Assembly: GCA_036394995.1 (NCBI GenBank)
Contig: DASWED010000083.1
Span: 1 to 55,434, forward strand
From: DASWED01 sp036394995
Lineage (GTDB): Bacteria > Actinomycetota > UBA4738 > JACQTL01
DNA length: 55,434 nucleotides
Direction: 5' to 3'
The translations under genes were made by a program, and so were the position numbers. Under the pieces are notes generated by a model that was not told the origin of the DNA, ran no database searches, and saw only the letters and a program-made list of their open reading frames with translations. Of this stretch, positions 16,214 to 24,781 are shown one piece after another (the stretch's first letter is position 1; each line of letters begins with the position of its first letter).

Positions 16214-17187
16214 TGACGGACATCGCGGCGGGCGTGGAGGCCGGACCTCTCCGGGAGGACGAACGGGAGACGTTCGGCCAGCGGATGGCCTGGAGCCTGT
16301 ACACGACGATGGAGCGCATCGCCATGCGGTGGCCGGAGCGGCCGGCCCGCCTGCTGTTCGAGGGGTATGCCCGGGCCGGGTACCGGGTGATGCGGAAGGC
16401 CCGGGACACGGTCTCGGAGAACTACGCGCAGGTCCTGGGCCGCGCGCCGGACTCGGACCTCGTCCAGGCGGCAGTCCGGGAGGGGTTCCTGCTGTACGCG
16501 AGGTACTGGTACGAGTCGTTCGCCGTCCGGACCTGGGACCAGGACCGGGTCGACCGGGCCTTCGACATCCAGAACGCAGAGCGGTTCGACAAGGCCCTGG
16601 CGGCCGGCCGGGGATGCATCGCGGCCCTGCCCCACCTCGGGAACTGGGACGTCGCCGGGAAGTGGCTGGCCGGCCACTACAAGATGGTCGCCGTTGCCGA
16701 GCAGCTCAAGCCCCGCAGGATGTACGAGCTGTTCCTGCAGCACCGCCGCGACCTGGGGATGGAGATCGTGCCCCTCACCGAGGACCGCTCGGCGGGCATC
16801 AAGCTCGCCCAGATGCTGGCGGACAACTACGTGGTGACCCTGGTGGCCGACCGGGACCTGGGAGGGCGGGGCGTGGACTGCGAGATGTTCGGGAGGACCC
16901 GAAAGCTGCCCGCGGGGCCCGCGCTCCTGTCGCTGTCCACCGGGGCGCCCCTGCTGGCCTGCTCCACCTTCACCGCCGACGACGGCTGGCTGTGCCTGAT
17001 CGGCGAGCCTCTGGAGATCGAGCGAACCGGCGACATGCGGACCGACGTGACCGCGCTGACCCGGCTGCTGGCGGCGGAGTTCGAACGGGCCATCGCCGCA
17101 CGGCCCACCGACTGGCACATGTTCCAGCCGGCGTGGGACCCCCCCGAACCGGGGCCGGGCGGCCGGGCGGCTCCCGTCCCCGGGTAA
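16213..17187 (+). CDS. PatA-like phosphatidylinositol-mannoside acyltransferase
   Basis: A 324-residue LpxL/HtrB-type acyltransferase. The catalytic H-x4-D motif is ALPHLGNWD (His141, Asp146). The LVADRDLGGRG and LPAGPALLSLSTGAPLL motifs and the C-terminal TDWHMFQPAW match the PIM acyltransferase of mycobacteria, which adds a fatty acid to the mannose of PIMs at the inner face of the membrane. The ATG overlaps the preceding stop by one base and pimA follows after 6 bases. This supports a lipid-mannoside operon. Confidence 0.9.
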   Translation: MTDIAAGVEAGPLREDERETFGQRMAWSLYTTMERIAMRWPERPARLLFEGYARAGYRVMRKARDTVSENYAQVLGRAPDSDLVQAAVREGFLLYARYWYESFAVRTWDQDRVDRAFDIQNAERFDKALAAGRGCIAALPHLGNWDVAGKWLAGHYKMVAVAEQLKPRRMYELFLQHRRDLGMEIVPLTEDRSAGIKLAQMLADNYVVTLVADRDLGGRGVDCEMFGRTRKLPAGPALLSLSTGAPLLACSTFTADDGWLCLIGEPLEIERTGDMRTDVTALTRLLAAEFERAIAARPTDWHMFQPAWDPPEPGPGGRAAPVPG

Positions 17188-17193
17188 CCGGCC

Positions 17194-18285
17194 GTGCGGA
17201 TCGTCCAGGCCTGCCCCTACTCCTGGGACGCCCCGGGGGGCGTGCAGGTCCACGTGGGCCAGCTGGCCGAGCGCCTCCGGACGCGGGGCCACGAGGTCCT
17301 GGTGATCGCGCCGGGGGAGCCCCGGGGGCGGCGCCCCGGGCTGCTCATCGCCGGGCGGCCGGTGCGGATCCCGTACAACGGCTCGGTGGCGCCCATCTCG
17401 CCTCGGCCATCGACCCTCCGCGCCGTGGGCGCCGCGCTGGCCGAGTTCGAACCGGACCTGGTGCACGTCCACGAGCCGTTCGCGCCGAGCGTCTCGCTGG
17501 CCGCCGTGCTTCGCGCGACTGCACCGGTGGTGGCCACGTTCCACGCGTTCGCCGAGCGGTCGCTCCTGCGCGACCTCGCGGCGCCGGCGCTCCGGCGGGT
17601 GTGGCGCCGCCTCGACGTCCGGATCGCGGTGTCGGAGGCCGCGGCCTCGTTCGCCGGACGGGGGATGGGCGACGGCATGGTGGTGGTCCCGAACGGCGTG
17701 GACGTCGGGCTGTTCCGCGACGCCCGGCCGGCCGGGGGCCTCCCGGAGGGCCGCCGGATCCTGTTCGTGAACCGTCTGGAGCCCCGGAAGGGGTTCCGGG
17801 TGGCGGTGGAGGCGTTCGGGATCCTGGCGGCCGAGCGCCCCGACGCCGTCCTGGTGGTGGCCGGGGACGGCGCCGAGCGCGAGGCCGTGGGCCTGCTCCC
17901 GCCCGAGGTCCGTCGGCGGGTGGCCATGCTCGGCCACGTCCCGCACGACGACCTCCCGGCATACTCGGCCGCCTGCGAGGTGTTCGTCGGCCCCGCCCGG
18001 GGCGGCGAGAGTTTCGGGATCGTCCTGGTGGAGGCCATGGCCGCGGGGCTCCCCGTCGTGGCGAGCGACATCCCCGGGTACCGCGAGGTGGTCCGCGACG
18101 GCGTGGACGGCGTCCTGGTCCCGCCGTCGGACCCCGTCTCGCTGGCGGCGGGCGTTCGCACGGTCCTCGACGACCCCACGCTGGCGGCGCGCCTGGTCCG
18201 GGCCGGTCGTGCCCGGGCCGAGGAGTTCTCCTGGGACACCGTGGTCGCGCGGCTCGAGGCCCTGTACGAGCAGGTCGTCCGGTAG
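17194..18285 (+). CDS. pimA: phosphatidyl-myo-inositol mannosyltransferase PimA
   Basis: A 363-residue GT-B (GT4) glycosyltransferase. The opening MRIVQACPYSWDAPGGVQ, with the GGVQ loop, is characteristic of PimA, which moves mannose from GDP-mannose to phosphatidylinositol. NRLEPRKG (193-200) and the E-x7-E motif ESFGIVLVE (272-280) form the donor site. It follows the acyltransferase within the same operon. The start is GTG. Another inositol- or diacylglycerol-directed GT4 cannot be fully excluded, but context supports PimA. Confidence 0.9.
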   Translation: MRIVQACPYSWDAPGGVQVHVGQLAERLRTRGHEVLVIAPGEPRGRRPGLLIAGRPVRIPYNGSVAPISPRPSTLRAVGAALAEFEPDLVHVHEPFAPSVSLAAVLRATAPVVATFHAFAERSLLRDLAAPALRRVWRRLDVRIAVSEAAASFAGRGMGDGMVVVPNGVDVGLFRDARPAGGLPEGRRILFVNRLEPRKGFRVAVEAFGILAAERPDAVLVVAGDGAEREAVGLLPPEVRRRVAMLGHVPHDDLPAYSAACEVFVGPARGGESFGIVLVEAMAAGLPVVASDIPGYREVVRDGVDGVLVPPSDPVSLAAGVRTVLDDPTLAARLVRAGRARAEEFSWDTVVARLEALYEQVVR

Positions 18286-18288
18286 GAT
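18283..18288 (+). promoter_or_regulatory. -10 box TAGGAT of lemA, leaderless
   Basis: TAGGAT overlaps the pimA stop codon and is followed by exactly 6 bases before GTG 18295. Confidence 0.6.
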
Positions 18289-18294
18289 TCGCCC

Positions 18295-18855
18295 GTGGTG
18301 GCCGTGTGGGTGGTGGTCGGGATCGTCGCGCTGGTGGCGATCTATGTCGTCTACGTGTTCAACCGGCTCGTCCGGATCCGCAACCGCGTGAACAACGCGT
18401 GGTCCCAGATCGACGTGCAGCTCCGGCGGCGGTACGACCTCATCCCGAACCTGGTGGAGACGGTGAAGGGCTACGCGTCGCACGAGCGCCAGCTGTTCGA
18501 GGACGTCACCCGGGCCCGGGCCCAGGGCGAGCAGGCATCCACCGTCCGGGATCAGGCCAGTGCGGAGAACCAGCTCACGTTCGGGCTCCGCCGGCTCATC
18601 GCGGTGGCGGAGAACTACCCGCAGCTGAAGGCGAGCCAGAACTTCCTGGCGCTACAGGAGGAGCTCTCGGGCACCGAGTCGAAGATCGCGTTCGCCCGGC
18701 AGTTCTACAACGACCAGGTCACGATCATGAACAACCTCGTGCAGTCGTTCCCGTCGAACGTCGTGGCGGGCCTGTTCCGGTTCGGTCCGCGCGAGTTCTT
18801 CGAGATCGAGGAGACCGCAGCGCGAGGGCCCGTGACGACGGCCTTCCAACCCTAG
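18295..18855 (+). CDS. lemA: LemA family membrane protein
   Basis: A 186-residue protein with one N-terminal span (about 2-20, VAVWVVVGIVALVAIYVVYV), then the typical NRLVRIRNRVNNAWSQIDVQLRRRYDLIPNLV segment and a long coiled helical region. LemA proteins are often encoded next to HtpX-type proteases, as here (7 bases apart); their biochemical role is not established. The start is GTG with a -10 box 6 bases upstream and no ribosome site. The C-terminal helix ends in a short polar tail. Confidence 0.95.
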   Translation: MVAVWVVVGIVALVAIYVVYVFNRLVRIRNRVNNAWSQIDVQLRRRYDLIPNLVETVKGYASHERQLFEDVTRARAQGEQASTVRDQASAENQLTFGLRRLIAVAENYPQLKASQNFLALQEELSGTESKIAFARQFYNDQVTIMNNLVQSFPSNVVAGLFRFGPREFFEIEETAARGPVTTAFQP

Positions 18856-18862
18856 AGCTCGC

Positions 18863-19768
18863 GTGTACGAGCAGATCGCACGGAACAAACGCCGGACCGT
18901 CCTGCTCGTGCTGGTCATGCTGGTCCTGATCGTCGCGGTGGGCTACGCGCTGGGGCTGCTGTTCCAGGCCGGAGTGGTGGGGCTGGTCATCGCGCTGGTG
19001 ATCGCGGTGGTCATGTCGTGGGCGTCGTACCGGTGGGGCGACAAGCTGGTGCTGGCCTCCGCGCGGGCCAAGGAGGTCACGCCGGAGGAGCAACCCCGCC
19101 TGCACAACATCGTGGAGGGGATCTCGATCGCGGCGGGGATCCCCAAGCCGCGGGTGTGGGTGGTGCCGGAGCAGGCGCCGAACGCGTTCGCCACGGGCCG
19201 GGATCCCGAGCACAGCCACATCGCGGTGACCCAGGGGCTGCTCGACACGATGAACCGGGTGGAGCTCGAAGGGGTGGTGGCCCACGAGATGTCGCACATC
19301 GTCGACCGCGACATCCTGGTGGGCACCGTGGTGGCCACGCTGGTCGGCGCCATCGTGCTGGTGGCCGAGTTCATGCTCCGGTGGTTCTGGTGGGGCGGGT
19401 TCGGGGGCCGCCGGGGGAGCGACCGGGGCGGGGGTCCGGCCGCGCTGATCGCGGCCGGGGTGGGGATCCTGCTGCTGATCCTGGCCCCGCTGTTCGCCCA
19501 GCTCATCAAGTTCGCGGTGAGCCGCCGCCGCGAGTACCTGGCCGACGCCCAGGGGGCCATGCTGACCCGCTACCCCCCGGGCCTGGCCTCGGCGCTCCGG
19601 AAGATCCAGGGCGCTCCCCACGCCATGCGCAGCGCGAACAACGCCACCGCGCACCTGTGGCTGGACCAGCCCTCCCGGGTCCAGGGGGAGCGGATGGGGT
19701 TCATGGAGAAGCTGTTCTCCACCCACCCCCCGATCGAGGACCGCATCCGCATCCTCGAGGAGATGTAG
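18863..19768 (+). CDS. htpX: M48 zinc metalloprotease HtpX
   Basis: A 301-residue membrane protease that takes part in quality control of membrane proteins. Two N-terminal spans (about 12-53) are followed by the zinc motif HEMSH (His141, Glu142, His145). Two further hydrophobic segments follow, then REYLADAQGAML near 219-230, which supplies the third ligand Glu. The C-terminus ends with STHPPIEDRIRIL. It is cotranscribed with lemA. Length and motifs are all normal for the family. Confidence 0.96.
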   Translation: MYEQIARNKRRTVLLVLVMLVLIVAVGYALGLLFQAGVVGLVIALVIAVVMSWASYRWGDKLVLASARAKEVTPEEQPRLHNIVEGISIAAGIPKPRVWVVPEQAPNAFATGRDPEHSHIAVTQGLLDTMNRVELEGVVAHEMSHIVDRDILVGTVVATLVGAIVLVAEFMLRWFWWGGFGGRRGSDRGGGPAALIAAGVGILLLILAPLFAQLIKFAVSRRREYLADAQGAMLTRYPPGLASALRKIQGAPHAMRSANNATAHLWLDQPSRVQGERMGFMEKLFSTHPPIEDRIRILEEM

Positions 19769-19841
19769 CCGCCGCCCGGCGGCGATGTCGAGAAATCGTG
19801 GCGACGGCCGGGGGTTCGCCCCGCTCCCCCGGATGCGTGGG

Positions 19842-19847
19842 TAGGAT
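19842..19847 (+). promoter_or_regulatory. -10 box TAGGAT upstream of the DUF3048 gene
   Basis: TAGGAT lies about 97 bases before the GTG at 19944, in the 175-base gap after htpX. The predicted leader is long (about 90 bases), unlike most genes in the window. Confidence 0.4.
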
Positions 19848-19943
19848 CGGACCGCTCCGGTCTCCCCCCATACCGCGACCGGACACACCCCTGACCATGC
19901 GAACACGTCGAATCGTTGTCCCCGTGAGGAGGTCGTCGCCGTC

Positions 19944-20984
19944 GTGGCGTTGAGCCGTCGTGGCAAGGTGGTCGCCGGGATCGGCGCCGGCGCCGTCGCG
20001 ATCGCCGGCGCGATCGGCGTGCTGGCCCTGACCGGCCACGCCGACAAGGTCCCGATCATCGGCGACATCGTGGACAAACCCGCCACGTGCCCGCTCACCG
20101 GCCTGCGATCGGGGTCGGGCGACCCCCCCGACCGGCCGGCCCTGGCCGTGAAGGTGGAGAACCTCCCCGAGGCCCGCCCCCAGGCCGGCCTCCAGGCCGC
20201 GGACGTGGTCTACGAGGAGCCGGTGGAGGGCGGCATCACGCGGTTCATCGTGCTCTTCCAGTGCCACGACGCGAAGCGGGTGGGGCCGGTGCGGAGCGCC
20301 CGGTTCACCGACGTGGACATCCTCCCGCAGTTCGGGTCCCAGACCCTGTTCGGCTTCGCGGGGGGCGCTCCGCCGGTGGAGAAGCGCATCCAGGAGTCCC
20401 GCCTGAACGACGTGAACTTCCAGGCCCCGTCGGCCGAAAAGGCGTACACGCGGGACCCGAACCGGGACGCGCCGCACGACCTGTACACGTCCACCCAGGG
20501 CCTGTACCGGTCGGGCGGGACGGACGGCGGCGGGCCGGAGGACGTGTTCGGATTCTCGAAGTCGGTCCCTTCCGCGGCGAAGCGGGCCCGTTCGGTCCAC
20601 CTCGACTTCTCGCCCACGGCCGACGTCACGTGGACGTACAGCCCCAAGCGGGGCGTGTGGGTCCGGTCCTACGATACGGGCCCGGCAGAGCTGGAGGGGG
20701 GCTCGGTGATCAGCGCGACGAACGTGGTGGTCCAGGTGTCGAAGATCCGCGCGACCGGGATCACCGACGCGGCCGGGAACGCGTCGCCGGAGGTCGTCAC
20801 CACCGGGAAGGGCGACCTCTACGTGTTCCGGAACGGCCGGGTCGTCAGGGGCACGTGGAGCCGGGCGAGCCTCGTCGACACGATCGAGTACCGGGACGCC
20901 ATGGGGCACGTCATCGATCTGGCCCCGGGCACGACCTGGATCGAGCTGCTCCCCGACGACGTCGCGGTGGACATCGCGAAGTAG
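19944..20984 (+). CDS. DUF3048 domain protein (YerB-like), exported
   Basis: A 346-residue protein with an N-terminal hydrophobic segment (about 8-30) and then the DUF3048 pattern: CPLTGL, RPALAVKVENLPEARPQAGL, DVVYEEPVEGGITRF and RVGPVRSARFTD. The C-terminal domain has NVVVQ, GKGDLYVFRNGRVVRGTW and PGTTWIELLP. Related YerB proteins are secreted lipoproteins of unknown activity; here a lone Cys (CPLTGL) is not in a clear lipobox, so it may be a signal-anchored protein. The start is GTG, with GAGGAGG rather far upstream. Confidence 0.88.
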   Translation: MALSRRGKVVAGIGAGAVAIAGAIGVLALTGHADKVPIIGDIVDKPATCPLTGLRSGSGDPPDRPALAVKVENLPEARPQAGLQAADVVYEEPVEGGITRFIVLFQCHDAKRVGPVRSARFTDVDILPQFGSQTLFGFAGGAPPVEKRIQESRLNDVNFQAPSAEKAYTRDPNRDAPHDLYTSTQGLYRSGGTDGGGPEDVFGFSKSVPSAAKRARSVHLDFSPTADVTWTYSPKRGVWVRSYDTGPAELEGGSVISATNVVVQVSKIRATGITDAAGNASPEVVTTGKGDLYVFRNGRVVRGTWSRASLVDTIEYRDAMGHVIDLAPGTTWIELLPDDVAVDIAK

Positions 20985-20995
20985 CCCGGGCCCGA

Positions 20996-21016
20996 CCGAG
21001 CCGGGGGCCGGTTCGG
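20996..21016. terminator. hairpin between convergent genes
   Basis: CCGAGCCGG and CCGGTTCGG form a 9-pair stem (one G-U) around a GGG loop in the 34-base gap between the DUF3048 gene and the antisense secreted-protein gene. It lacks a T-run. Confidence 0.4.
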
Positions 21017-21018
21017 CG

Positions 21019-21660
21019 CTACTCGGTGAGCCCCACCCCGGTCACGTTGAACGAACCGTTGCCACTGACCTGCACCAGCACGCAGTCGTCGGTCCCCAGG
21101 TGCCGGACCAGCGGCTGCGGATACTCGAGGTGCGCGGTCTGCCCGGGCCCGACGGTCAACTCGGTGAGCGTCGTGTTCCCGCCGCCCGCCGCGGAGCACG
21201 TAGGGGAGTACGTGAACGTCACGACCCCGGCGACGTCGCCGCCGTTCACGGCGGTAAGGCTCGAGATGGACAGGTCCAGGGGACTCTGGTTCGAGTCGAA
21301 CAGCGTGCCGGGCTGGTTCGGGGCCGCCGACACGAAGTCGGTCCACGGGGATCCCGGGGGCTTGATGGTGAACGTGTCGTTGCCGACGGTCACCGGGATC
21401 GGCGCGCCGACCGTGTTCGTCACCCTGACGCCGCCGTTCACCGTCAGCGCGCCTGTTCCGTCGCCGATCTCGAGCTTGCCGTCGGTGACGTGGGCCTTCG
21501 AGCTCGTCTGGGGATCGACCAGTGTGACCAGGGTCCCGGCGGCCCGCACGCCGGCGGGCGCGAGAACCACCACCGCCATCAGCGCGACGGCGATGCCGAC
21601 CGACCGGCCGAGCGAGCGATCCGGGTCGATCGGGGGGAGGGCCCCGTGGCGAGAGGCCAT
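21019..21660 (-). CDS. secreted protein of the LVTxVDPQTSxKA family
   Basis: A 213-residue exported protein. ATG 21660 has AGGAGG eight bases upstream; GTG 21669 lies within that site and is rejected. The signal peptide (about 20-41, ending VRAAG) is followed by TLVTLVDPQTSSKAHV, shared with the 9735-10313 protein. Then comes a beta-rich domain with a probable disulfide pair (SPTCSAAG and DDCVLVQ) and a terminal FNVTGVGLTE. Family and function are unknown. It is antisense to the flanking core genes. Confidence 0.8.
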   Translation of the reverse strand: MASRHGALPPIDPDRSLGRSVGIAVALMAVVVLAPAGVRAAGTLVTLVDPQTSSKAHVTDGKLEIGDGTGALTVNGGVRVTNTVGAPIPVTVGNDTFTIKPPGSPWTDFVSAAPNQPGTLFDSNQSPLDLSISSLTAVNGGDVAGVVTFTYSPTCSAAGGGNTTLTELTVGPGQTAHLEYPQPLVRHLGTDDCVLVQVSGNGSFNVTGVGLTE

Positions 21661-21792
21661 GCGTACCACCTCCTGGGGTGCCGCGGCGACCCCCTCGCCG
21701 GTCCGACCGGATCGCCCTTCGGGTGCGGATCGTAGGACCGGTGGCCCGATTCCGCTGCGGACCGGCCATCGTCCCCCCGAAGGACCCGCCGG

Positions 21793-21798
21793 TAGACT
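21793..21798 (+). promoter_or_regulatory. -10 box TAGACT of pdxS
   Basis: TAGACT lies 35 bases before GTG 21834. The short leader contains GGGAGGCGAGG, so pdxS appears to use a ribosome site. Confidence 0.5.
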
Positions 21799-21833
21799 GG
21801 ATCCGACGCAAGAGTGGGCGGGAGGCGAGGTCG

Positions 21834-22724
21834 GTGGAACAGCGCGAGACAGGCACCTTCCGGGTGAAGTCGGGCCTGGCCGAGATGCTGAAGGGCGGCG
21901 TGATCATGGACGTCACGACCGCGGAGCAGGCCAGGATCGCGGAGGACGCGGGGGCGGTGGCGGTCATGGCCCTGGAGCGCGTTCCCGCGGACATCCGGGC
22001 GGAGGGCGGCGTGGCCCGCATGGCCGACGCCTCCAAGGTCCAGGAGATCATGGACACGGTCTCGATCCCGGTGATGGCGAAGGCCCGCATCGGCCACTTC
22101 GTGGAGGCCCAGATCCTCCAGGCCCTCGGCGTGGACTACGTGGACGAGTCCGAGGTCCTCACCCCGGCCGACGAGGAGCACCACATCGACAAGTGGCAGT
22201 TCACGGTGCCGTTCGTGAGCGGGGCGCGCGACCTCGGGGAGGCCCTCCGCCGGATCGCCGAGGGCGCGGCCATGATCCGGACGAAGGGCGAGGCCGGGAC
22301 CGGGAACGTCGTGGAGGCCGTCCGGCACGTTCGAACGATCACCTCGCAGATCCGCCGGCTCACCGTGCTCGGCCCGGAGGAGCTGGTGCACGAGGCCAAG
22401 ACCCTCGGCGCGCCGCTCGAGCTGGTCCGCCAGGTGGCGGCCGCCGGCAAGCTCCCCGTGGTGAACTTCGCGGCAGGGGGGATCGCCACCCCGGCCGACG
22501 CCGCGCTGATGATGCAGCTCGGCGTCGAGGGGAACTTCGTGGGAAGCGGCATCTTCAAGTCCGAGGACCCCCCCTCCCGCGCGAAGGCCATCGTGGAGGC
22601 CACGACGTTCTTCAACGACCCCGACGTCCTGGCGAAGATCTCCCGCGGCCTGGGCGAGCCCATGCGGGGCCAGGACATCGCCGAGCTCGGCCCCGACGGC
22701 CTCCTCCAGACCCGCGGCTGGTAG
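21834..22724 (+). CDS. pdxS: pyridoxal 5'-phosphate synthase subunit PdxS
   Basis: A 296-residue (beta/alpha)8 synthase that makes PLP from ribose 5-phosphate, glyceraldehyde 3-phosphate and ammonia supplied by PdxT. The motifs KGGVIMDV, VMALERVPADIR, IPVMAKARIGH and VGSGIFKSEDP are all present and the length is standard. GTG 21834 follows GGGAGG. Its partner pdxT is 0.7 kb downstream, separated by an antisense gene instead of being adjacent as is usual. Confidence 0.97.
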   Translation: MEQRETGTFRVKSGLAEMLKGGVIMDVTTAEQARIAEDAGAVAVMALERVPADIRAEGGVARMADASKVQEIMDTVSIPVMAKARIGHFVEAQILQALGVDYVDESEVLTPADEEHHIDKWQFTVPFVSGARDLGEALRRIAEGAAMIRTKGEAGTGNVVEAVRHVRTITSQIRRLTVLGPEELVHEAKTLGAPLELVRQVAAAGKLPVVNFAAGGIATPADAALMMQLGVEGNFVGSGIFKSEDPPSRAKAIVEATTFFNDPDVLAKISRGLGEPMRGQDIAELGPDGLLQTRGW

Positions 22725-22745
22725 CGGCCGCGGCCCGGGAAGGCT

Positions 22746-23297
22746 TCAGCCGACTTCGATCCGCTCGACGGCGAGGGTCCAGTCGTCCAGCCGGAACACG
22801 CTCTGGCCGAGGAACGGCGGATCGTCGGTGAGGTGGATCGTCCGCTGCACCTTCACCGTGTAGGTCCCCGGTCCGAGCGGGCCGGCCACCCGTTCCGCGG
22901 CGTGCGCCTCGTAGTCGTGGGAGCCCTCGGGGTTCACGCTGTCGAACGCGTAGTTCTCACCGCCACCGGGGGCGGCTTCCTGGCCTCCCACCAGGATCTG
23001 GATCGAGCACCATCCGGCCACGCGGCCGTAGCACGCGCTCTCGGCGGAGAACCGGATGAGGAACAGGGCCTGGGTTCCATCCGGAACCCTCATCGAGATG
23101 GTCGCGCCCGGGAGCTGGGCGGCGAAGACCCCACCAGTGTCGACGGAGTTGGCCACGGACTCCGTCACGACCTTCACCTTCTTCACGCTCCCGCCCTCGT
23201 GACCGATGGGCGACGCCAGCGTCGCCGTCGTCGTGACGGCGACCAGCGCGACCAGTAGGACGAGCGACAGCGAGCGCCAAGCCCTGACGGACCCCAT
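22746..23297 (-). CDS. secreted protein, unknown family
   Basis: A 183-residue exported protein with a clear signal peptide (about 8-28, SLVLLVALVAVTTTATLA). The rest is beta-rich, with one likely disulfide (SACYGRVAGWC). The C-terminal half contains GPLGPGTYTVKVQ, reminiscent of carbohydrate-binding or jelly-roll modules, but I cannot name a family. ATG 23297 has GGGAGGA at good spacing. The gene is antisense between pdxS and pdxT. Confidence 0.75.
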   Translation of the reverse strand: MGSVRAWRSLSLVLLVALVAVTTTATLASPIGHEGGSVKKVKVVTESVANSVDTGGVFAAQLPGATISMRVPDGTQALFLIRFSAESACYGRVAGWCSIQILVGGQEAAPGGGENYAFDSVNPEGSHDYEAHAAERVAGPLGPGTYTVKVQRTIHLTDDPPFLGQSVFRLDDWTLAVERIEVG

Positions 23298-23394
23298 GGT
23301 GTCCTCCCTTCCGAGGCGGTCACCGGAGCGTAATCCCCTTCCTCGAGGGCGTCGCTGGTGTGATCCGTCCGGTCGACCGCCACGCCGGCATCGC

Positions 23395-23400
23395 TATCCT
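23395..23400 (+). promoter_or_regulatory. -10 box TATCCT of pdxT, leaderless
   Basis: TATCCT ends 8 bases before ATG 23409. It gives pdxT its own promoter, consistent with its separation from pdxS. Confidence 0.6.
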
Positions 23401-23408
23401 TGGGTTCG

Positions 23409-23966
23409 ATGAAGGTCGGGGTGCTGGCGCTGCAGGGGGACTTCAGGGAGCACGGGTTCGTGCTCCGGGACCTCGGCGTGGAGCCGGTGGAGGTCCGGAC
23501 CGCGGACGACCTGGCCGAGGTCGAGGCGCTCGTGATCCCGGGCGGGGAGTCCACCGCGATCGGGAAGCTGGCCCGCCAGCACGACCTGGTCGAACCGATC
23601 CGGGAGCGGGCCTCGAACGGGATGCCCATGCTCGGGACCTGCGCCGGGATGATCGTGATGGCGGGGCGCGTGGAGGGCGGGGAGCCGCTCCTGGGGCTCG
23701 TCGACATCACGGTGCGGCGCAACGCGTACGGCCGGCAGGTGGATTCGTTCGAGGCCGACGTGGAGGTCGAGGGGATCGACGAACCCGTGCGGGGCGTGTT
23801 CATCCGCGCTCCCGCGGTGGAGGACCTCGGCCCGGAGGTCCGCGTCCTGGCCGAGCACGGCGGCACGCCGGTCGTGGCCGAGCAGGGGAACCTCCTGGTG
23901 GCCTCGTTCCACCCCGAGCTGGTGGGGGAGACCCGCCTGCACGAGTACCTGTTGCGGAAGATCTGA
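23409..23966 (+). CDS. pdxT: glutaminase subunit of PLP synthase, PdxT
   Basis: A 185-residue class I glutamine amidotransferase that feeds ammonia to PdxS. GGESTAI (45-51), the nucleophile Cys78 in GTCAG, and the His168/Glu170 dyad in FHPEL are intact. ATG 23409 gives the family opening MKVGVLALQGDFREH; the in-frame TTG at 23400 overlaps the -10 box and is unlikely. yebC follows after 8 bases, so the two are cotranscribed. Confidence 0.97.
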   Translation: MKVGVLALQGDFREHGFVLRDLGVEPVEVRTADDLAEVEALVIPGGESTAIGKLARQHDLVEPIRERASNGMPMLGTCAGMIVMAGRVEGGEPLLGLVDITVRRNAYGRQVDSFEADVEVEGIDEPVRGVFIRAPAVEDLGPEVRVLAEHGGTPVVAEQGNLLVASFHPELVGETRLHEYLLRKI

Positions 23967-23974
23967 GGCGAGCG

Positions 23975-24724
23975 ATGTCCGGCCATTCCAAGTGGAGCAC
24001 GATCAAGCGGAAGAAGGAGGCCACCGACCAGCGCCGGTCGGCCGTGTTCGCCCGCCTGCTCAGGGCGGTGGAGGTGGCCGCGCGCGAGGGCGGGGGCAGC
24101 GTCGACGGGAACATGACGCTGGCCTCCGCCGTCCAGAAGGCGAAGGAGAGCTCGGTCCCGAACGACAACATCGAGCGGGCCATCAAGCGCGGCACCGGCG
24201 AGATCGAGGGCGCGAGGTACGAGGAGATCACCTACGAGGGCTACGCGCCCGGCGGGGTGGCGGTCCTGGTGGAGGCCATGACCGACAACCGCAACCGGAC
24301 GGGCCAGGAGATCCGCCACGCCTTCACCCGCCTGGGCGGATCGCTGGGAGACCCCGGGAGCACCGCGTGGATGTTCCAGCGCAAAGGGGTGATCCTGGTG
24401 GAGAAGGACTCGGCTCCCGACGAGGACAGTGTGCTCGAGATGGCCCTGGAAGCCGGGGCCGACGACGTCTCGGACGCCGAGAGCCACTGGGAGATCACCA
24501 CCGACCCGTCGGCGTTCAACCAGGTGAAGGGAGCCCTGGAGGCCGCCGGCATGACCCCGGCCTCGGCCGAGGTCACCATGGCGCCCACCCTCACCGTCCC
24601 GGTGGAGGGGTCGCAGGCCCGGAGCGTGCTGGCGCTCGTCGAGGCGCTCGAGGACAACGAGGACGTCCAGGCCGTCTACGCGAACTTCGACATCCCCGAA
24701 GAGGTCCTGGCCGAAGCGGGCTGA
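23975..24724 (+). CDS. yebC: YebC/PmpR family protein
   Basis: A 249-residue three-domain protein with the signature opening MSGHSKWSTIKRKKEATDQRR, NDNIERAIKRGTGE and the TDNRNRTGQEIRHAF block. YebC-type proteins act as transcriptional regulators, and members of the family have been linked to translation of difficult sequences. Its place between pdxT and ruvCAB matches other actinobacteria, where it often precedes ruvC. GAGGCGAGCG before ATG serves as ribosome site. Confidence 0.97.
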   Translation: MSGHSKWSTIKRKKEATDQRRSAVFARLLRAVEVAAREGGGSVDGNMTLASAVQKAKESSVPNDNIERAIKRGTGEIEGARYEEITYEGYAPGGVAVLVEAMTDNRNRTGQEIRHAFTRLGGSLGDPGSTAWMFQRKGVILVEKDSAPDEDSVLEMALEAGADDVSDAESHWEITTDPSAFNQVKGALEAAGMTPASAEVTMAPTLTVPVEGSQARSVLALVEALEDNEDVQAVYANFDIPEEVLAEAG

Positions 24725-24769
24725 GCGCGAAATCCCGCGGAGGTGATTGCGCCGGCCGGGCACCCCGCC

Positions 24770-24775
24770 TAGAGT
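24770..24775 (+). promoter_or_regulatory. -10 box TAGAGT of ruvC, leaderless
   Basis: TAGAGT is followed by exactly 6 bases and then GTG 24782. There is no ribosome site. Confidence 0.6.
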
Positions 24776-24781
24776 GAACAC

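Noticed and set aside
15850..18483. 877-codon minus frame opposite the acyltransferase and pimA
   Set aside because: It is antisense to two well-supported enzymes and shows only low-complexity translation.
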